From: Stictocephala bisonia
Taxonomy: Eukaryota > Arthropoda > Insecta > Hemiptera > Membracidae
Direction: 5' to 3'
Assembly: GCA_035578905.1 (NCBI GenBank)
Contig: JAQJVL010000280.1
Location: forward strand, 1,116,001-1,180,000
Length of the DNA stretch: 64,000 nt
Of this stretch, positions 10,801 to 22,728 are shown piece by piece (position 1 is the first letter of the stretch; every line of letters starts with the position of its first letter). The notes under the pieces were generated by a model. That model was not told the DNA's origin. It saw only the letters and a list, made by a program, of their open reading frames with translations, and searched no databases. A program made the translations under genes and the position numbers.

Positions 10801-11707
10801 GGTTATTGTATCTTTGTTCACTCTGACAACAGAGAATCTAATTTAACTTAAGATAAAAATCTAGTTTTTATTAACAACACACATCTTTTCTAGGAAAGTG
10901 AAATTATTCTGGAGTCTGTTCCAAAGAGTACTGATAGTTACAGCAAAGATTACCTAAACTAATTGCTGCATGCACTGTGTATGTTGAGTTTGTGTCTTAA
11001 TTGAAACATTTTTATCTAATTAAATCACTGTTATATCTTTCATTTAAAAGGTATGTGCTACATCAAATTAACTTAATCAGCCTAAATATGAAAATAGGTT
11101 TTTCAAACTAAAAAAAGTGTGATTATTCTGACAAGATTTGTCATTTTTGTTCAGAAACATTTATTAGTGCATCACTTTGTGGAGTAATATGTAGAAGCAA
11201 ATTTGGATGATATTAACTTAAAAGTGCCTATGTTACACCCTCTCACACCCTACAGATAAATTAAAGGATTTTCATTAATTACAAAACAGTGTCTTTAATA
11301 TGAGACAATGGGTTCAGATAGCTGCTGTTATTTTAGGAGTATACAGTTGCTAAGCTTTTCTGAGCTTTGATGATTTCCGATAACTAGTAATGCTATATTA
11401 TTTTCTATGAGGCCAAAGTGTGATAATCATACAGAAAAAAATGTAAATACAACTAATTTCTGATTTGGATTATATTCAGATGTTTTAGCCTTATAATTAA
11501 AATGATATTTAGAAATATTGCAGGATAATGCAGCTTAGCAACTAAAACAAAGAATACCCTAACAAACAAATGTACACCAATCATACCACAGATAAGCCTT
11601 TGAACCATTCTTGCAAATACATTCTGGTCAAACTCTCCCTCCACCATTATACAAAAAAGTAAGAATAACAAAACTTAGTTAAGGTACTAGTTTGTTGAAC
11701 TGCTTAC

Positions 11708-11741
11708 CGTCATCTTTAGGTTCTGGAATCGGCCGTTGTTC
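11708..11741 (-). CDS. SORD: Sorbitol dehydrogenase exon 2 (34-nt microexon)
   Basis: This microexon encodes EQRPIPEPKDD plus the first base of the next codon. The segment precedes EVLLEM in animal SORD proteins and joins directly to the end of exon 1 (...VNDIQL). Splice sites are the acceptor TTTTAG|GAAC and the donor G|GTAAG, both in agreement with the phases of exons 1 and 3 (0 in, 1 out). It is too short for ORF finding and was located by matching the missing protein segment. Confidence 0.88.
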
Positions 11742-12408
11742 CTAAAATTGATAAAAATCATTATAATAAACTTGGTACATCTATTTAAAGTTTATATATC
11801 TTTGTGATTTACAAAAATTTTGCTTTGTGGGTACTTACTAATAGTTTAACAGTTTGTTTATTTTGAAATTACTTTATTAGTGCTTTCATTTAGTATCATT
11901 TTAGTTTGTTAACTTATTTTTAATTGTTCTTACAGTATTGTTTTATTATTAACATTTTTTGAAATAGACAATAGACAAATTTCTTTATTCATTTCAAAAT
12001 ATTGGTACATAAGTACATTGAATAGTGTCACTTTTAATAATATTCCTTAGGCTAAATTGTTTACAGATGTCTTTTTGTAAAATTAGGAACAAGGCAATTC
12101 CAAAGCTATATCAATTTCTTCCAAAGAATACAATGCTAAGTCTGCTAAATATTTCTTTAATTTTATTTTAAATTTATTACAATCAATTTCCTTTTTATGT
12201 TTTCTGGAATTTTTCCTAAGAATTTGAGTCCTGCGTATGTGGTTTTATTTTTAAATAATTCTAATCTATGAGACTGAGAAAAAATATGATTTTTTTTCCT
12301 GGTATTATATTTATGTGGTTGGGAATTTGGACTCTTATCTAATTGATTATATTTAACAAACATTATTGTATCTAATACATAGAGCCCGTATACTGTTAAA
12401 ATATTTAA

Positions 12409-13872
12409 CTATTTAAAATAATTTTTGACTGAATCATGGTAATTTAGATTTAATATAATCCTTACTGCCTTTTTTTGCACCTTAAGAATTTCATTTAAAT
12501 TTTCTTTTTTTGTGGCACCGTATAAAGATATTCCATAAGCAATGTGAGACTGAATGTGAGAATAGTATATAATTTTTAAACTTTCAGTATTACATAAAGC
12601 AGACATTTTTCTGATTGCAAACAAACCAGAATTAATTTTATTCAAAACAGACTTTACATGACTGTCCCATGACAAATTACTGTCAACCAGAAGACCCAAA
12701 AATTTAATTTGATCAATATTTTCAATGCTTTCATCGTTAATTATAATGTTTGGGTTTATAACTTGCCTGGATTGTTTTGTTCTAAAATTTACAAATTTAG
12801 TTTTATCAGCGTTTAAATTTAAATTATGTTTGTAAAAAAAGTCATGTAAGTTTGCTAGTTCTATTGTTGCAAAAATTTCTATTTCTTCTTCTGTGTTTCC
12901 CGATACTTTTAAATTTGAATCATCAGCATAAAGGCATAAAGATGTAGTTGGAGAAAAATTTAGACACTCTTTTATGTGTTTCAAATAACAAAGGAAAAGT
13001 AAATGCCCCAGAACTGACCCTTGGGGTACTCCACATTTAACAGGGTTCAATTTAGATTTATACTTAACAATTTGTTTATTTAATGTAATATTATTAATCT
13101 GTACAAACTGTTCCCTGTTTGATAGATAAGATTGAAACCATTTTAACGAAACATTTTTTACACCCAAGTCTTCTAGTTTTAGTAATAACAATCCATGGTC
13201 TACTGCGTCAAAAGCCTTTGACAAGTCCATGAATACTCCAACTACTTTCTCACCTTTATCTATTGATTCTATTATGGAATCAATCAAGCAGACTGCTGAT
13301 GTAATTGTGGATTTTTGTTTTCTGAATCCATGCTGTATATCATCAAAATAATTGTTGTTTTCCAAAAAATTTATTAATTTATTATAAACTACTTTTTCAA
13401 AAATTTTGGAGACTGAAGGTAATAATGAAATTGGCCAGTAGTTATTTATATCCAAGGGGTCAAATTTTTTATAAATTGGTATAATTTTGGCGACTTTTAG
13501 TTGTCTAGGGAAAGTGCCACAAACAAAAGAAGAATTTATCAAATGAGTTAAAATTTTACTGAGTTGTTGTTTAACCACTTTGATTATTGTCATCGGTATA
13601 TCATCGTAACCACATGAAGATTTATTTTTAAAGGAATCAAAAATTTCTTTTACTTCTTCTGTGTTTGTTTCTGACAAGAAAAATAATTTTCTACAATTAA
13701 AACTAGGTAGACTGGGCATATCAATATTATTTGAAATTTTATTTTTGGTAGAATTTTGATGCCTATCTTTATTTTTTATTGTATCCACAAAATAGTTATT
13801 AAAAATGTTGCTGATTTCAAGAGGATTATCAACAATATTATTTTCTACTTTGAGTTTGATGTTATCATTCAA
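12409..13872 (-). pseudogene. LINE ORF2, reverse transcriptase domain
   Basis: A 487-residue open block with the ordered RT motifs: IIPIYKK...[51 protein letters not shown] and LYADDSNLK (catalytic YADD intact), then the thumb FLGLLVDSNLSWDSHV and YGISLYGAT. It is part of a longer ORF2 broken from the endonuclease part near 13880-14120 and from the C-terminal block near 12400. It retains a surprisingly long open frame, so the copy is relatively young. The broken frames and missing 5' end make it a dead copy. Confidence 0.85.
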
Positions 13873-14123
13873 AAATTATTGTTCTCCCTTACAAACAACT
13901 TCAGAATTAATAATATTCCAAGTAGTTTTGTTTAAAATATCAGATTTTTTAATTTTGTTATTGAAAAATTCTTTTTTAGTTGATAACAATTTTTTCTTAA
14001 ATAATTTGTTTTTGGATCTAAATAATTTGAAGTGGTCTAAACTATTTGTGGACCTTACCCTTTTACAGAATTGTATAATTTCCCTTTTCTCCTATTTCAG
14101 TGTTTGGTTGATCCATTTGTTTC

Positions 14124-14890
14124 CTATGTTTCTAATTTTAAAATGTTTTGTGGGAAAAGCCAAATTGTAGTAGTAGTTAAAAATTTCAATAAAGTTACTG
14201 TATTTTCATTAACAGGGGAGTTATAGACAGAATGCCATGATTCTCCCTCAAGCAGTTGAATGAAATATTCCTTATTTTCTTTACTCATGTCCCTCCTAAC
14301 ATCAATCAAATAGTTGTTGTTTGTAGATTGTTTTAAATTTAAATTTAAAAGCTCTAAAATTTGACCATCATGGTCGGACAATGAAGTAATTATGCCACTT
14401 ACTAAAGTTTTATTCTTATTTAAACTAGTTAAAAAGTTATCAATGGCCGAAATTGATCCTTGATATATTCGTGTTGGAAAATCAACTAAATAGTTCATGT
14501 TAAAATTTTTGAGGACAGATTTTAGTTTGAAGTGTGGCTTATCATTTTTTAAAACATCAATATTGATATCTCCAGCAAGTATAACATTTGATGTTTTATC
14601 AAGCAATTTACCAATGAGAATACTCAATCTATCTAAAAATAAATTTACATCGGAGATCTATATAACCCTACCAAAATAAATTTAAACTTTCCCACATTGA
14701 ACATTGTAGCACAGAATTCAAACTTCTTTTCTTCTCTGATACTTTCTACATCAGCAAGAGCCACCTCTGCCCACTTCATATGCTCTTTACTCAAGATCAT
14801 GACTCCTCCTTTGTTACAATTTGTAAGGCAAAAATAGGAGTTAATTTTATAACTATTTATATGAAGTCTATTAATTTCGTGATTTTTCAT
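14124..14890 (-). pseudogene. LINE ORF2, APE endonuclease fragment
   Basis: Two frames carry the endonuclease. The block at 14890-14645 has CNKGGVMIL and a FILVGLYRSPM block (the Y-R-S-P motif). The block at 14627-14124 has ILAGDINID and SLSDHDGQI (the GDxN and SDH motifs of the AP-endonuclease fold). The N-terminal Asn and Glu motifs are missing, so the fragment is truncated at its 5' end. Confidence 0.75.
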
Positions 14891-14899
14891 ATCATGCTA

Positions 14900-15135
14900 C
14901 TCTATTCAACATAGAGGACTCTATAAAACATATTCAATCTTGAACTCTAAGTAATTTCATACCTATATGGTATATATGTATGTTTTTGTTTAACTTTTCT
15001 ATTCTTGTTTTACAGTTTTCTATAAATGTTAATTTTTCCAATACTGTATAATTTTTTTAACTATGTTTTTGAGGTTAAATGTAAGAAAGGACTATATGAG
15101 GTCCTAATTTTTGCCTTAATAAATAATTATTTTCA
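14900..15135 (+). repeat. LINE 3' UTR fragment (plus strand)
   Basis: Ends with a small hairpin (AGGACTATATGAGGTCCT), then CTTAATAAATAATTATTTTC and a CATTCAT tail, as in the 3' ends of insect LINEs. No coding part remains. It sits head to head with the truncated 5' end of the minus-strand LINE. Confidence 0.5.
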
Positions 15136-15164
15136 TTCATACTTAACAGATTATGCATTATAAA

Positions 15165-16055
15165 TTAAAAAAGTTACTAGGGGTAACCCCTGTACACTTC
15201 AAGTGATGACCCCGTCACTAGCTACGCTCATAAAGGAAGCTCCGGCCTTCGGCCTCACCTGGAAACTCAGCCTTTTGCCCCTTTGTAGTACTCAGCCTGT
15301 GCCCCCCAAGGTGCTCTGTTAAAGGCCCCTTTGTGGAACTCGGCTTACGGCCTCACCAAGGCACTCTGCTACAGTCCCATTTTTGGGTCTTGGCAGGTCA
15401 CCTCTTGAGGGATTCTTAGCCAATTTGACCATGAATTTTGGTTTTAGGGGCAGTGGAGCCCATAAAAATAGTCTTTTCTAAAATCTGATGGTATATTAGT
15501 AATCAATTTAAGAATACCTTTAATTTGATACTCCACTTGGGTATATTAGTTTAACATTACCAAATTTTGGAACATATTTTTTTATTTGGGGGGCAGAGCA
15601 CTTAAACATTGTATTTTACAAAATACAATGATATAATGTGATTTGGGAAATAAATACCAATAGTTTGACACCCCACTGGTGCGGTTTATATTAATATTAT
15701 CAATTTTTGCCTATGCTCCTTATTAATTGCCCTTTTTGAAATCTGATGGTATATTTGGATTCAAGAGAAAAATAGCTTTAATTTGATAACCCACTTGAGT
15801 AGATAACATCATTATTAAAAAATTGTATATTTAAAAAAAAATTAGTTTTTGGGCCTCCAATACCCCAAATTTTAAGTTTTTATGCTGAAGTTCTAAGGTG
15901 TGTGTTTGTTACATGCATAGAACTTTGAAGGTTTTAAACTTTTACTTGAGATTTTCTTCAAGTTACGTCAGAAATACTATTTTTTTGTGATTTTCCCATA
16001 AGAAATACATTGGGGCAGTTTTGGGAGTAAAAAAAGGCTACCATTTCAAAACTAT
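15165..16055 (+). repeat. Uncharacterised dispersed repeat R1, long copy
   Basis: Starts ACTAGGGGTAACCCCTGTAC, a near palindrome, and ends with the AAGAAATACATTGGGGCAGT and AAAAAAAGGCTACC blocks shared with 1548-1890. Between them is a GC-rich insert (15215-15410) with about three degenerate copies of an ACTCGGCTTACGGCCTCACC-type unit, which is out of character with the AT-rich surroundings. A palindrome-like TCCGGCCTTCGGCC lies in it. No ORF is supported. Confidence 0.5.
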
Positions 16056-16185
16056 GAGGAATTTTTCAAAATCCCTTTTTATTGCACGCCTATTAATTAA
16101 TATAGGTCCAATCATTCTACAAAATATCAGCCTCGGAGGTTTAGCAGTTTTTTGAGAAATAGTGATCAGAGTCAGTGGTATTTGG

Positions 16186-16188
<3 letters not shown>

Positions 16189-16246
<58 letters not shown>
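16189..16246. repeat. (TA)n microsatellite
   Basis: About 28 uninterrupted TA units, which can extrude as a cruciform. Confidence 0.95.
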
Positions 16247-16249
<3 letters not shown>

Positions 16250-16821
16250 CATTTTTTTTTGTTTGATCTCTATTTGCAACTAGTGAGAGCAAATTTTCCT
16301 TTGGTGTGTTATTAATAAATTGGACAAAATAAGTCGAATAGTTTTAGTGAAAATTACTAGGTTGGAATCATATTTATGCAGAGTTTTAACTATTTACGTG
16401 ATTTTCGTTTTAAAAGTTTTAATGCATTTATCCAGTGTCCAATGCTTGAGATGCTTGGGTGCAAAATTAATTTTGTAATAAGATTAAGTCAACAATTGTT
16501 TTTTATTTATTTATTTCCATGCTTTAATACAGGTTTACACCCAATTACATTAAAGCAGTTAAAGACATTAACTTGTATTAACATATAGTGGGACTTAAAC
16601 CATGACACAAATGTTTAAATACAAAAACTGTCCAAGGCCTGTAAACGCGCCATTAACAAAAACACTCAAAAAGGAACATCCATATGACAATAAACGTTTG
16701 TTTTAAATGATAAGTTCACTTATGAAGAAATATAAATACTGTAACATATAAATAACAAATCATTCCAACAATAAAAAAGAAAAAAAAATATATATATATG
16801 ACATAAACTATGAATAATTAA

Positions 16822-19522
16822 CCTTCCGTCGGGCGCATCACGGAGTTTACCTCCGTGTGGCTAAATATTTCTAAATTCAAATTATCACTTGCGGTCTGCA
16901 GCACCATCCGTTGGTGTACTTCACAAGCTCCCTTCCAAGAATTATTTGTCACAACCGCCACCCCTTTACACAGTCTGGTTTAGCCTTAGTCGAGTATCGC
17001 GCAGCTACCTGGAGGTTGCTTCCTTGTGCGCCTTGCCGCGTTACTGTCCATCCGGAGTCTACTTCCGTGTGCGCCCTACTGTGTTTGTAAAATCCGGAAC
17101 TTTCTCCAAAGTGCATGTTATGGTGTGAAGTAAAATATTAGACATTGTATATATTTTGTACAAAGGATTTGACCATTTTTTATTAGTTTGTTGCTGTATA
17201 TAGTTTTTTTTGCTTTAAATATAGTTTTTTTTTGCTGCAAATAGTGTGTATATATTTTATAATGGATGCCTTAGAGGAAGAGAGACTACAAAGACTTCTT
17301 ATGAGTGTGGAAAGAGAGGAGATGGAGGTTGTAAAACAAAAACCTACCGGTTCATTTGTCAGGCAACTGTTTGCAGGCGATAATGAAGAAGATGTCAATA
17401 TAGATGGTTCTGAAGATGATGAAATGGAATACGCTGAAGATAATGCGCAGATTGAAGAGGAAGAGTCAACAGAAAATAATTTAAATAATTATAGCGACTT
17501 TGATGATTTAGAAAATCTGCCTCTCGCAATCAGAAAGAAGAACGATATAGTTCAAAGAATTGATGGAAGAATTGCTTACATAAGTAAGAGCAGAGATTTG
17601 CTTTGGGATGCACAACCAAAACGTTCAAGAAACCAAGGTAGGAATATTTTAAGAATAAGAATGAACTGTGTAGAGAACATTGCTAAAAATGCTAAAACAC
17701 CTGTTGAAGTATGGTCGTTATTTTTTACTGATGAAATGGTAAATTGCATAGTAGAAAATACAAATATTTGGATTCGTGCTAACAGAGATAATTTTAGTAG
17801 AGAAGAGATGCGAAAGAAACAACAGCTCAAGAGATGAGAGCGGTTTTTGGAATATTGTATATGGCAGGAGTGATGAGATCATTGCACCAAATTCTAGAAG
17901 ACCTCTGGTCGACTGATGGCTTTGGAGTTGAGTTTTTCGGTGCGCAATGTCCCTGAAAAGATTTAAATACTTACTGCGTGCGACAAGATTTGATGAAATC
18001 AACACCAGAGGAGACAGAATGATTTTGGACAAGCTAGCTCCTATCAGAGACCTCTTTGAAGATTTTGTGGAAAACTGCGAAAAAAACTATAGACTCAGTG
18101 AGTTTGTCACAATCGACGAAATGCTGGAGTCATTTCGCGGAAGGTGCAGCTTCCACCAATTTATAAAAAGCAAACCAGCCAAATATGGACTGAAAGTGTA
18201 TGCTTTAACTTGTGCTAGGTCATTTTACACTTCAAAACTTGAGGTCTATACAGGTACCCAGCCAGAAGGTACCTGTATACACACATTCCAAGTTAATAAC
18301 TCGGGAAAATGTGTTGTTGAACGAATGGTTGCAGGAATATCTGGTTCTGGAAGAAACGTGACAGTAGACAATTTTTTTGCGTCAGTTCCACTTTGTGTTG
18401 ATCTACTATGGTTGGAACTTTGAGAAAAAACAAGAAAGAAATTCCCAACTTGTTTTTGAACATCAAAGACCGGAAAGTAGGAAGCTCAATTTTTGCTTTC
18501 AAAGAAGAATGCACTATAGTGTCCTATGTCTCCAGTAAAAAAAAAATGTAATACTACTATCGTCAATGCACGACGACGACGACCTTGATCAGGATCCCAA
18601 TTCACCAACTTTTCAGAAACCTGATATAATACTTTTCTACAACTCCAGCAAAGGTGGACTGGATACAGTAGATAAGTATAAGGAGTCATATTCTACTGCT
18701 AGGATATGCAAAAGATGGTCAATGAGACTATTTTACACGCTGTTGGATGTTGGAGCATTGAACAGCTTCATCATCTTGAAGCAAAACTGTGAAGAACAAA
18801 ATATGAAGAGAAGAAAATTTTTGATGCAGCTGGCTAAAGATCTTTGTAAGGATTACATGCAATCAAGGCTATCAATAAAAAGTACTCCTACGTTTGCCAA
18901 GAAAAGAATTTGTGACCTCATGGATATAGAACCTCCACAAAAGCGAATCGTTCCACCAACGGATGATGTTACATCATCAAGATGTTTCAAATGCGACTGG
19001 AAAAAAAATATACTTTCCAAAACAAGATGTTGCAAATGTAAATTTTTCATGTGCCGTGAACATACAGCCCCACCAAAATGTGTCGAGTGTGTCGAAAACA
19101 TTACAGATCCAGAGGAGGAGAATGGTGATGAGTAATTCAAGTATGTAATGAACAATGTTATTTTGAGGAAATAATTCTGAAACTTATAACTAATTGTTTT
19201 AGTATATATTTGTAATGACTAGTAATAATATTTTTTATGATTTTAATATTTTAAAAGTATTATTGTTTACATAAACTTATAACTATTTTGGAGAATTAAC
19301 TTTTTTGACAATATATATACATAATTATATTAATTAAAGTATAAAAGGGATAATTCCTATCAATTCATGATTTATTTGTAATACTACACTTATTATACAA
19401 TTTAAGTACAATAAAATTCATTTATAACAATAATATGAATTTTTTTCATTAATTTTTCTATCCCGAAGGTTACCTCCGTGTGCGCCCTCTCACGTTATGG
19501 AACGAATGCGCCCGACGGAAGG
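16822..19522 (+). mobile_element. piggyBac element, full length but defective
   Basis: Perfect 17-bp terminal inverted repeats, CCTTCCGTCGGGCGCAT (16822-16838) and its reverse complement (19506-19522), are flanked by TTAA duplications (16818-16821 and 19523-19526). Subterminal ACCTCCGTGTG motifs occur near both ends. It contains one transposase gene broken by frameshifts. The length of 2701 bp is typical of an autonomous piggyBac element. Confidence 0.95.
17262..19135 (+). pseudogene. piggyBac transposase, frameshifted
   Basis: The start ATG at 17262 opens MDALEEERLQRLL, with an acidic N-terminal region (to about residue 90), and the frame runs to 17837. Coding then continues in other frames at 17834-17946 (GILYMAGVMRS), 17947-18423 and 18420-18545, and finally 18566-19135, so at least three or four indels exist. 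Catalytic aspartate blocks are readable: TIDEMLESFRGRCSF, NVTVDNFFASVP and SKGGLDTVDKY. The C-terminus has a cysteine-rich zinc-binding domain (CFKCDWKKN...CCKCKFFMCREH...CVEC), normal for this family. Intact ends with a broken gene mean it could move only if a related transposase is supplied in trans. Confidence 0.93.
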
Positions 19523-20263
19523 TTAACAAGGATAAAATACTATATAATAAACAAACATATAAAGTAAACGAGAGCAACAGTAATAATAAAAAGCAATAAC
19601 AAAGGTACAACAATATGAATATAATTTTAAAATGCTATATTTCTCATTTTAACAATAATTTACATTTCTTTTTAAATATGCCAGCCTTATCATGGATTAT
19701 GTCAATATTCTCCCCACAGAAAGCATTAGGTTGTAATCCCTCACCATCCGAAGAAAATGCGAGGACACATGCACAACCATACGAACGTGTGGTAAGTCAA
19801 ATAGCAGCATATTTCTGCTGTTAAAAGCAGGGATCCTAAAAGACATCTGCCCTATCTCATCCCTCCTCAGGCGTAGACTTTCAAACCCAAATAGATTCAA
19901 TAATTCACTGTACGGAACCAAATAAGTATAAACATTGAAGCACTTGAAATAAAGATATCTTAAAAATCTGTTGTGGATTCTTTCAATTCCATCGTTTTTA
20001 AATAAATTAATGGGATTCCTACTATAACAGCATTTTCCAGTCTTGACCTGACCAATGCCTTATACAAAAATATTAGCGTCGTTATTTCATTTTGTTGTTT
20101 TCCCCCCATTTATGAATGCTATCAAGAGCTTCTTGAAGTCTCACAGCATAACAGTAGCCTGTTATGTAGTGAAATAGCTTCAAGTCATCTGCAAATAATA
20201 ATGGCTTCGAGTGGACCATATGTTTGCACAAGTCATTAATCATGATCGTGAACAAACAAGGTC

Positions 20264-20653
20264 CTAAGTTCGACCTTGGGGAACTCCTGACTGGACAGTA
20301 AATTTTTCTGATAAATGTCCCTTATAAAACACATATTGCTTCCTATTTATTGAATAAAACCTAAAAAAGTGGATCAAGATATCTGATAATCCAAAATAAT
20401 GCAATTTCCTAAGTAAAATTAAATGATCCACTTTGTCAAATGCCTTGGCCAGGTCAAGGAATAAAGCATCTGTATAGGTGTTTCTATCCAAACCCGAGGA
20501 AATGTAATGTGTGAAGGATAGTAAATTTGTGTTAATGGACCGCGCTGGAACAAACCCATGCTGATTAGGCGAAAGATGTTTCTTAAAATGCTTAAATATT
20601 GGTTTCTGGATAATTATCTGAAACACTTTAGCCGGAACAGACAAAACAGCCAC
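20264..20653 (-). pseudogene. LINE reverse transcriptase fragment
   Basis: RT palm blocks: LSPNQHGFVPARSINTNLL, LFLDLAKAFDKVDH and VQSGVPQG. It is cut off just after GVPQG. A frame-broken continuation to about 20090 and a C-terminal block at 19921-19697 (LFGFESLRLRRDE...) follow. No YADD box is readable in frame. The copy is 5'-truncated close to 20690. Confidence 0.8.
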
Positions 20654-20699
20654 CAGTCTATAATTTCCAATCTGAGCAATTCACACTCAACAACATTTC

Positions 20700-22400
20700 A
20701 AAAACTGATTTATTTATAAACTAAATATTACAAAACTTTTAATTCCAGAAGTATTGTATGTTTCATTAATTAAAACTTTTTTATTTTAACTGAGCTTGTT
20801 TTTATTTTAATTTAAAACCAGACAGTAAATATTTTTAAGATGCATGAAACTCGTATATAGAGATTCAGACTGCTGAGAAGCTGCTAATATGACAATTATT
20901 TTATATTATAAACTGATTATACTTATATGTCACTTATTTAATTATTCAATGTTTTTCAATTGTTTAAAAAAATATGTTATACTAATAACATAATAAAAAA
21001 AACTATGTCACATAATGCTCCATATTTTAAATATTTAATAAAAATATTCAGATCAACATTTAAATTAAATACATAGTATTTAAACTTTAAAAACCAGGCG
21101 AAATCACAATAAGGCTCAATTGAACCCATTCTCACAAAATAGGTTCTGACCTGGTGAGAACGGGAGAGTGACATGGCTGCCAATCTCGTAAAAAAAGCAG
21201 CCATGGCCAACCAAGGTGGCCATCCGACCTTACGGGTCATTAGCAGGAGTTTGACTGCTGAGCTGATGTAGAAACAAGTGTGGCCAACTGTACTAGACAC
21301 CTGATCTGAGAGAACATTTTTTAACAGACAGTTCAAAGGGTTAAGTTTTGTCCCATAAACAATTAGTCTTTAAGCAAGTCTTTTAGTCTATTTGTCTTTT
21401 AGAGAGATTTGTTAAGGGTATATTGATCAAGTGATGACAGCTGTCAAGTGTAGTGTCAGTTTTATTCGTTAACTACTTATTATTTCAAGTAACTTAAACT
21501 TAAAAGTATTTATAAAGTTTCAGGTAACTACGTAGAACGCTAAAAGATTGTAAACTTTATTTTCTTTAAAGTAGTAATCATAAAAATATAAAAATCCAGT
21601 TACTTACTCTAGCAGCTTTGAGAAGCACATGCTTTTTGCTCCAGTAAAAATTTGCCAATTGAAGCAACTTAACATTATATTAAAACTAATTTAATTAATT
21701 TTGGAGTTTAAATTTTAATATTTGTTGAATGGTTAACAATGAAAAATAAATAATTTTAATAAATACAAGAGTCTACTAGACAGGAAATGAATTAATTGAC
21801 TGAACACCTGCTGCTGAGTACTGTGGTTCGTTCCTGTTTAAGATTGCTGCTTCTCTCACTGAACTTTGCAACAGCTATTTGTTTCCAGCTGTCAATCTTT
21901 AAATGTAAACAGCTGATTTATTTTGACACAATCAGAAATGTTACTGATTGTTGGTCCTTGTTATTTTGTTTAACTTTTTAATGTGGACAATACACATTTG
22001 GAGGCAGTAATAATTATATGTGTATTAGGGAAACATTTAACATACAACTTAAGAAAAGGAAGCAATAATTTGCAATAAACAAAAGCAACAACATTAATCT
22101 AATTAATTATTAAATACTGTATTGAATTTCTGATGCTGCACTTGATAAATTGTGTATGAATATTTTAAAATGACAAACACTACTACCATATATTTTAATA
22201 AAGACAATAATAAACAATAAATAAAGACAAAAACTACACTACAAAGACAATAGTGTACTTAATGTAGTTAGTGTAGTTATTGTTGATATTATTGTTATTA
22301 TAATAATAATAATAGATAAATAGTAAATAAACATTTGAAGAACCTATCATTTTTATGCATGAAGCCTCTCTGCACTTCATTTTTGTACCTGAGTACCTAC
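20700..22400. other. No gene recognised
   Basis: AT-rich DNA. The stretch 21110-21320 is more GC-rich and contains short inverted repeats (GCAGCCATGGCC / GGTGGCC), possibly the end of an unrecognised element, but I cannot define it. Confidence 0.4.
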
Positions 22401-22439
22401 TATACATTGGCTATCACGTGAAAATAACTGTTCTCTATT

Positions 22440-22728
22440 ATGATTGCGTCCAAATTTTCTGTGGGAGATAAAATGTTTGCAAAGTTGAAATGGTACCAGC
22501 ATTGGCCTGCAATAATTGAGTCAATTGACGACAATAGTGAAATAATCAAATACAATGTTAAGTTTTACGGATGTGACGATGAAAGAGCTACCATTAAACA
22601 ACTGGATATTTTTCCCTATCTTGAAAATAAAAGTAAATATGGCGTGCTAAAAAAACAAAATACGCCAGAAGAATAAGAATTTTAACAAAGCTCTAAAAGA
22701 AATAGAAGCTTCTTTCATTAGAAACTCT
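22440..22728 (+). pseudogene. LINE ORF1, PWWP domain
   Basis: The reading frame starts at ATG 22440. Residues 7 onward match the PWWP fold as seen in HDGF/LEDGF-like proteins: VGDKMFAKLKWYQHWPAIIE (the P-W-W-P variant here is YQHWPA), then YNVKFYG, a DIFPYLENKSKYG block, and after a one-base shift in an A run near 22650 the C-terminal helix FNKALKEIE. PWWP domains bind methylated histone H3K36 nucleosomes and DNA. In this element it would be the N-terminal module of ORF1. The first in-frame stop is at 22674, but the adjacent frame is open to 23190, so the stop reflects an indel. Confidence 0.8.

Larger units (their letters stand above)
11965..14890 (-). mobile_element. 5'-truncated LINE (Jockey/CR1-group)
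   Basis: A minus-strand non-LTR retrotransposon holding, in order, a partial APE endonuclease (14890-14124), a long open RT block (13872-12409) and the C-terminal terminal block (12363-12163: HKYNTRKKN...LKFLGKIPENIKR). The 3' end is AT-rich with an AATAAAGAAATTTGTC-type terminus near 11970. The ORF1 region is missing. It lies within SORD intron 1. Confidence 0.85.
16499..20690 (-). mobile_element. 5'-truncated LINE interrupted by piggyBac
   Basis: The coding remnant is at 20653-20264 and 19921-19697 (minus). Read on the minus strand, DNA left of the piggyBac element finishes near 16499 with GCATGGAAATAAATAAATAA, an A-rich LINE-type 3' end. Excising 16822-19522 plus one TTAA joins the two halves into a contiguous 3' UTR. 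That the halves belong together is inferred from orientation and position, not from a reference copy. Confidence 0.55.

Noticed and set aside
10524..10821. Long overlapping ORFs on both strands (GWAGGS- and THPPTH-type repeats)
   Set aside because: They are translations of the 36-bp minisatellite; the unit length is a multiple of three, which keeps all frames open.
16038..16292. Minus-strand ORF with an IYIYIY stretch
   Set aside because: It is generated by the (TA)n microsatellite.
21110..21336. 119-codon minus-strand ORF over a GC-richer stretch
   Set aside because: Residue pattern is not family-like and the stretch holds short inverted repeats, more like an element end than a gene.
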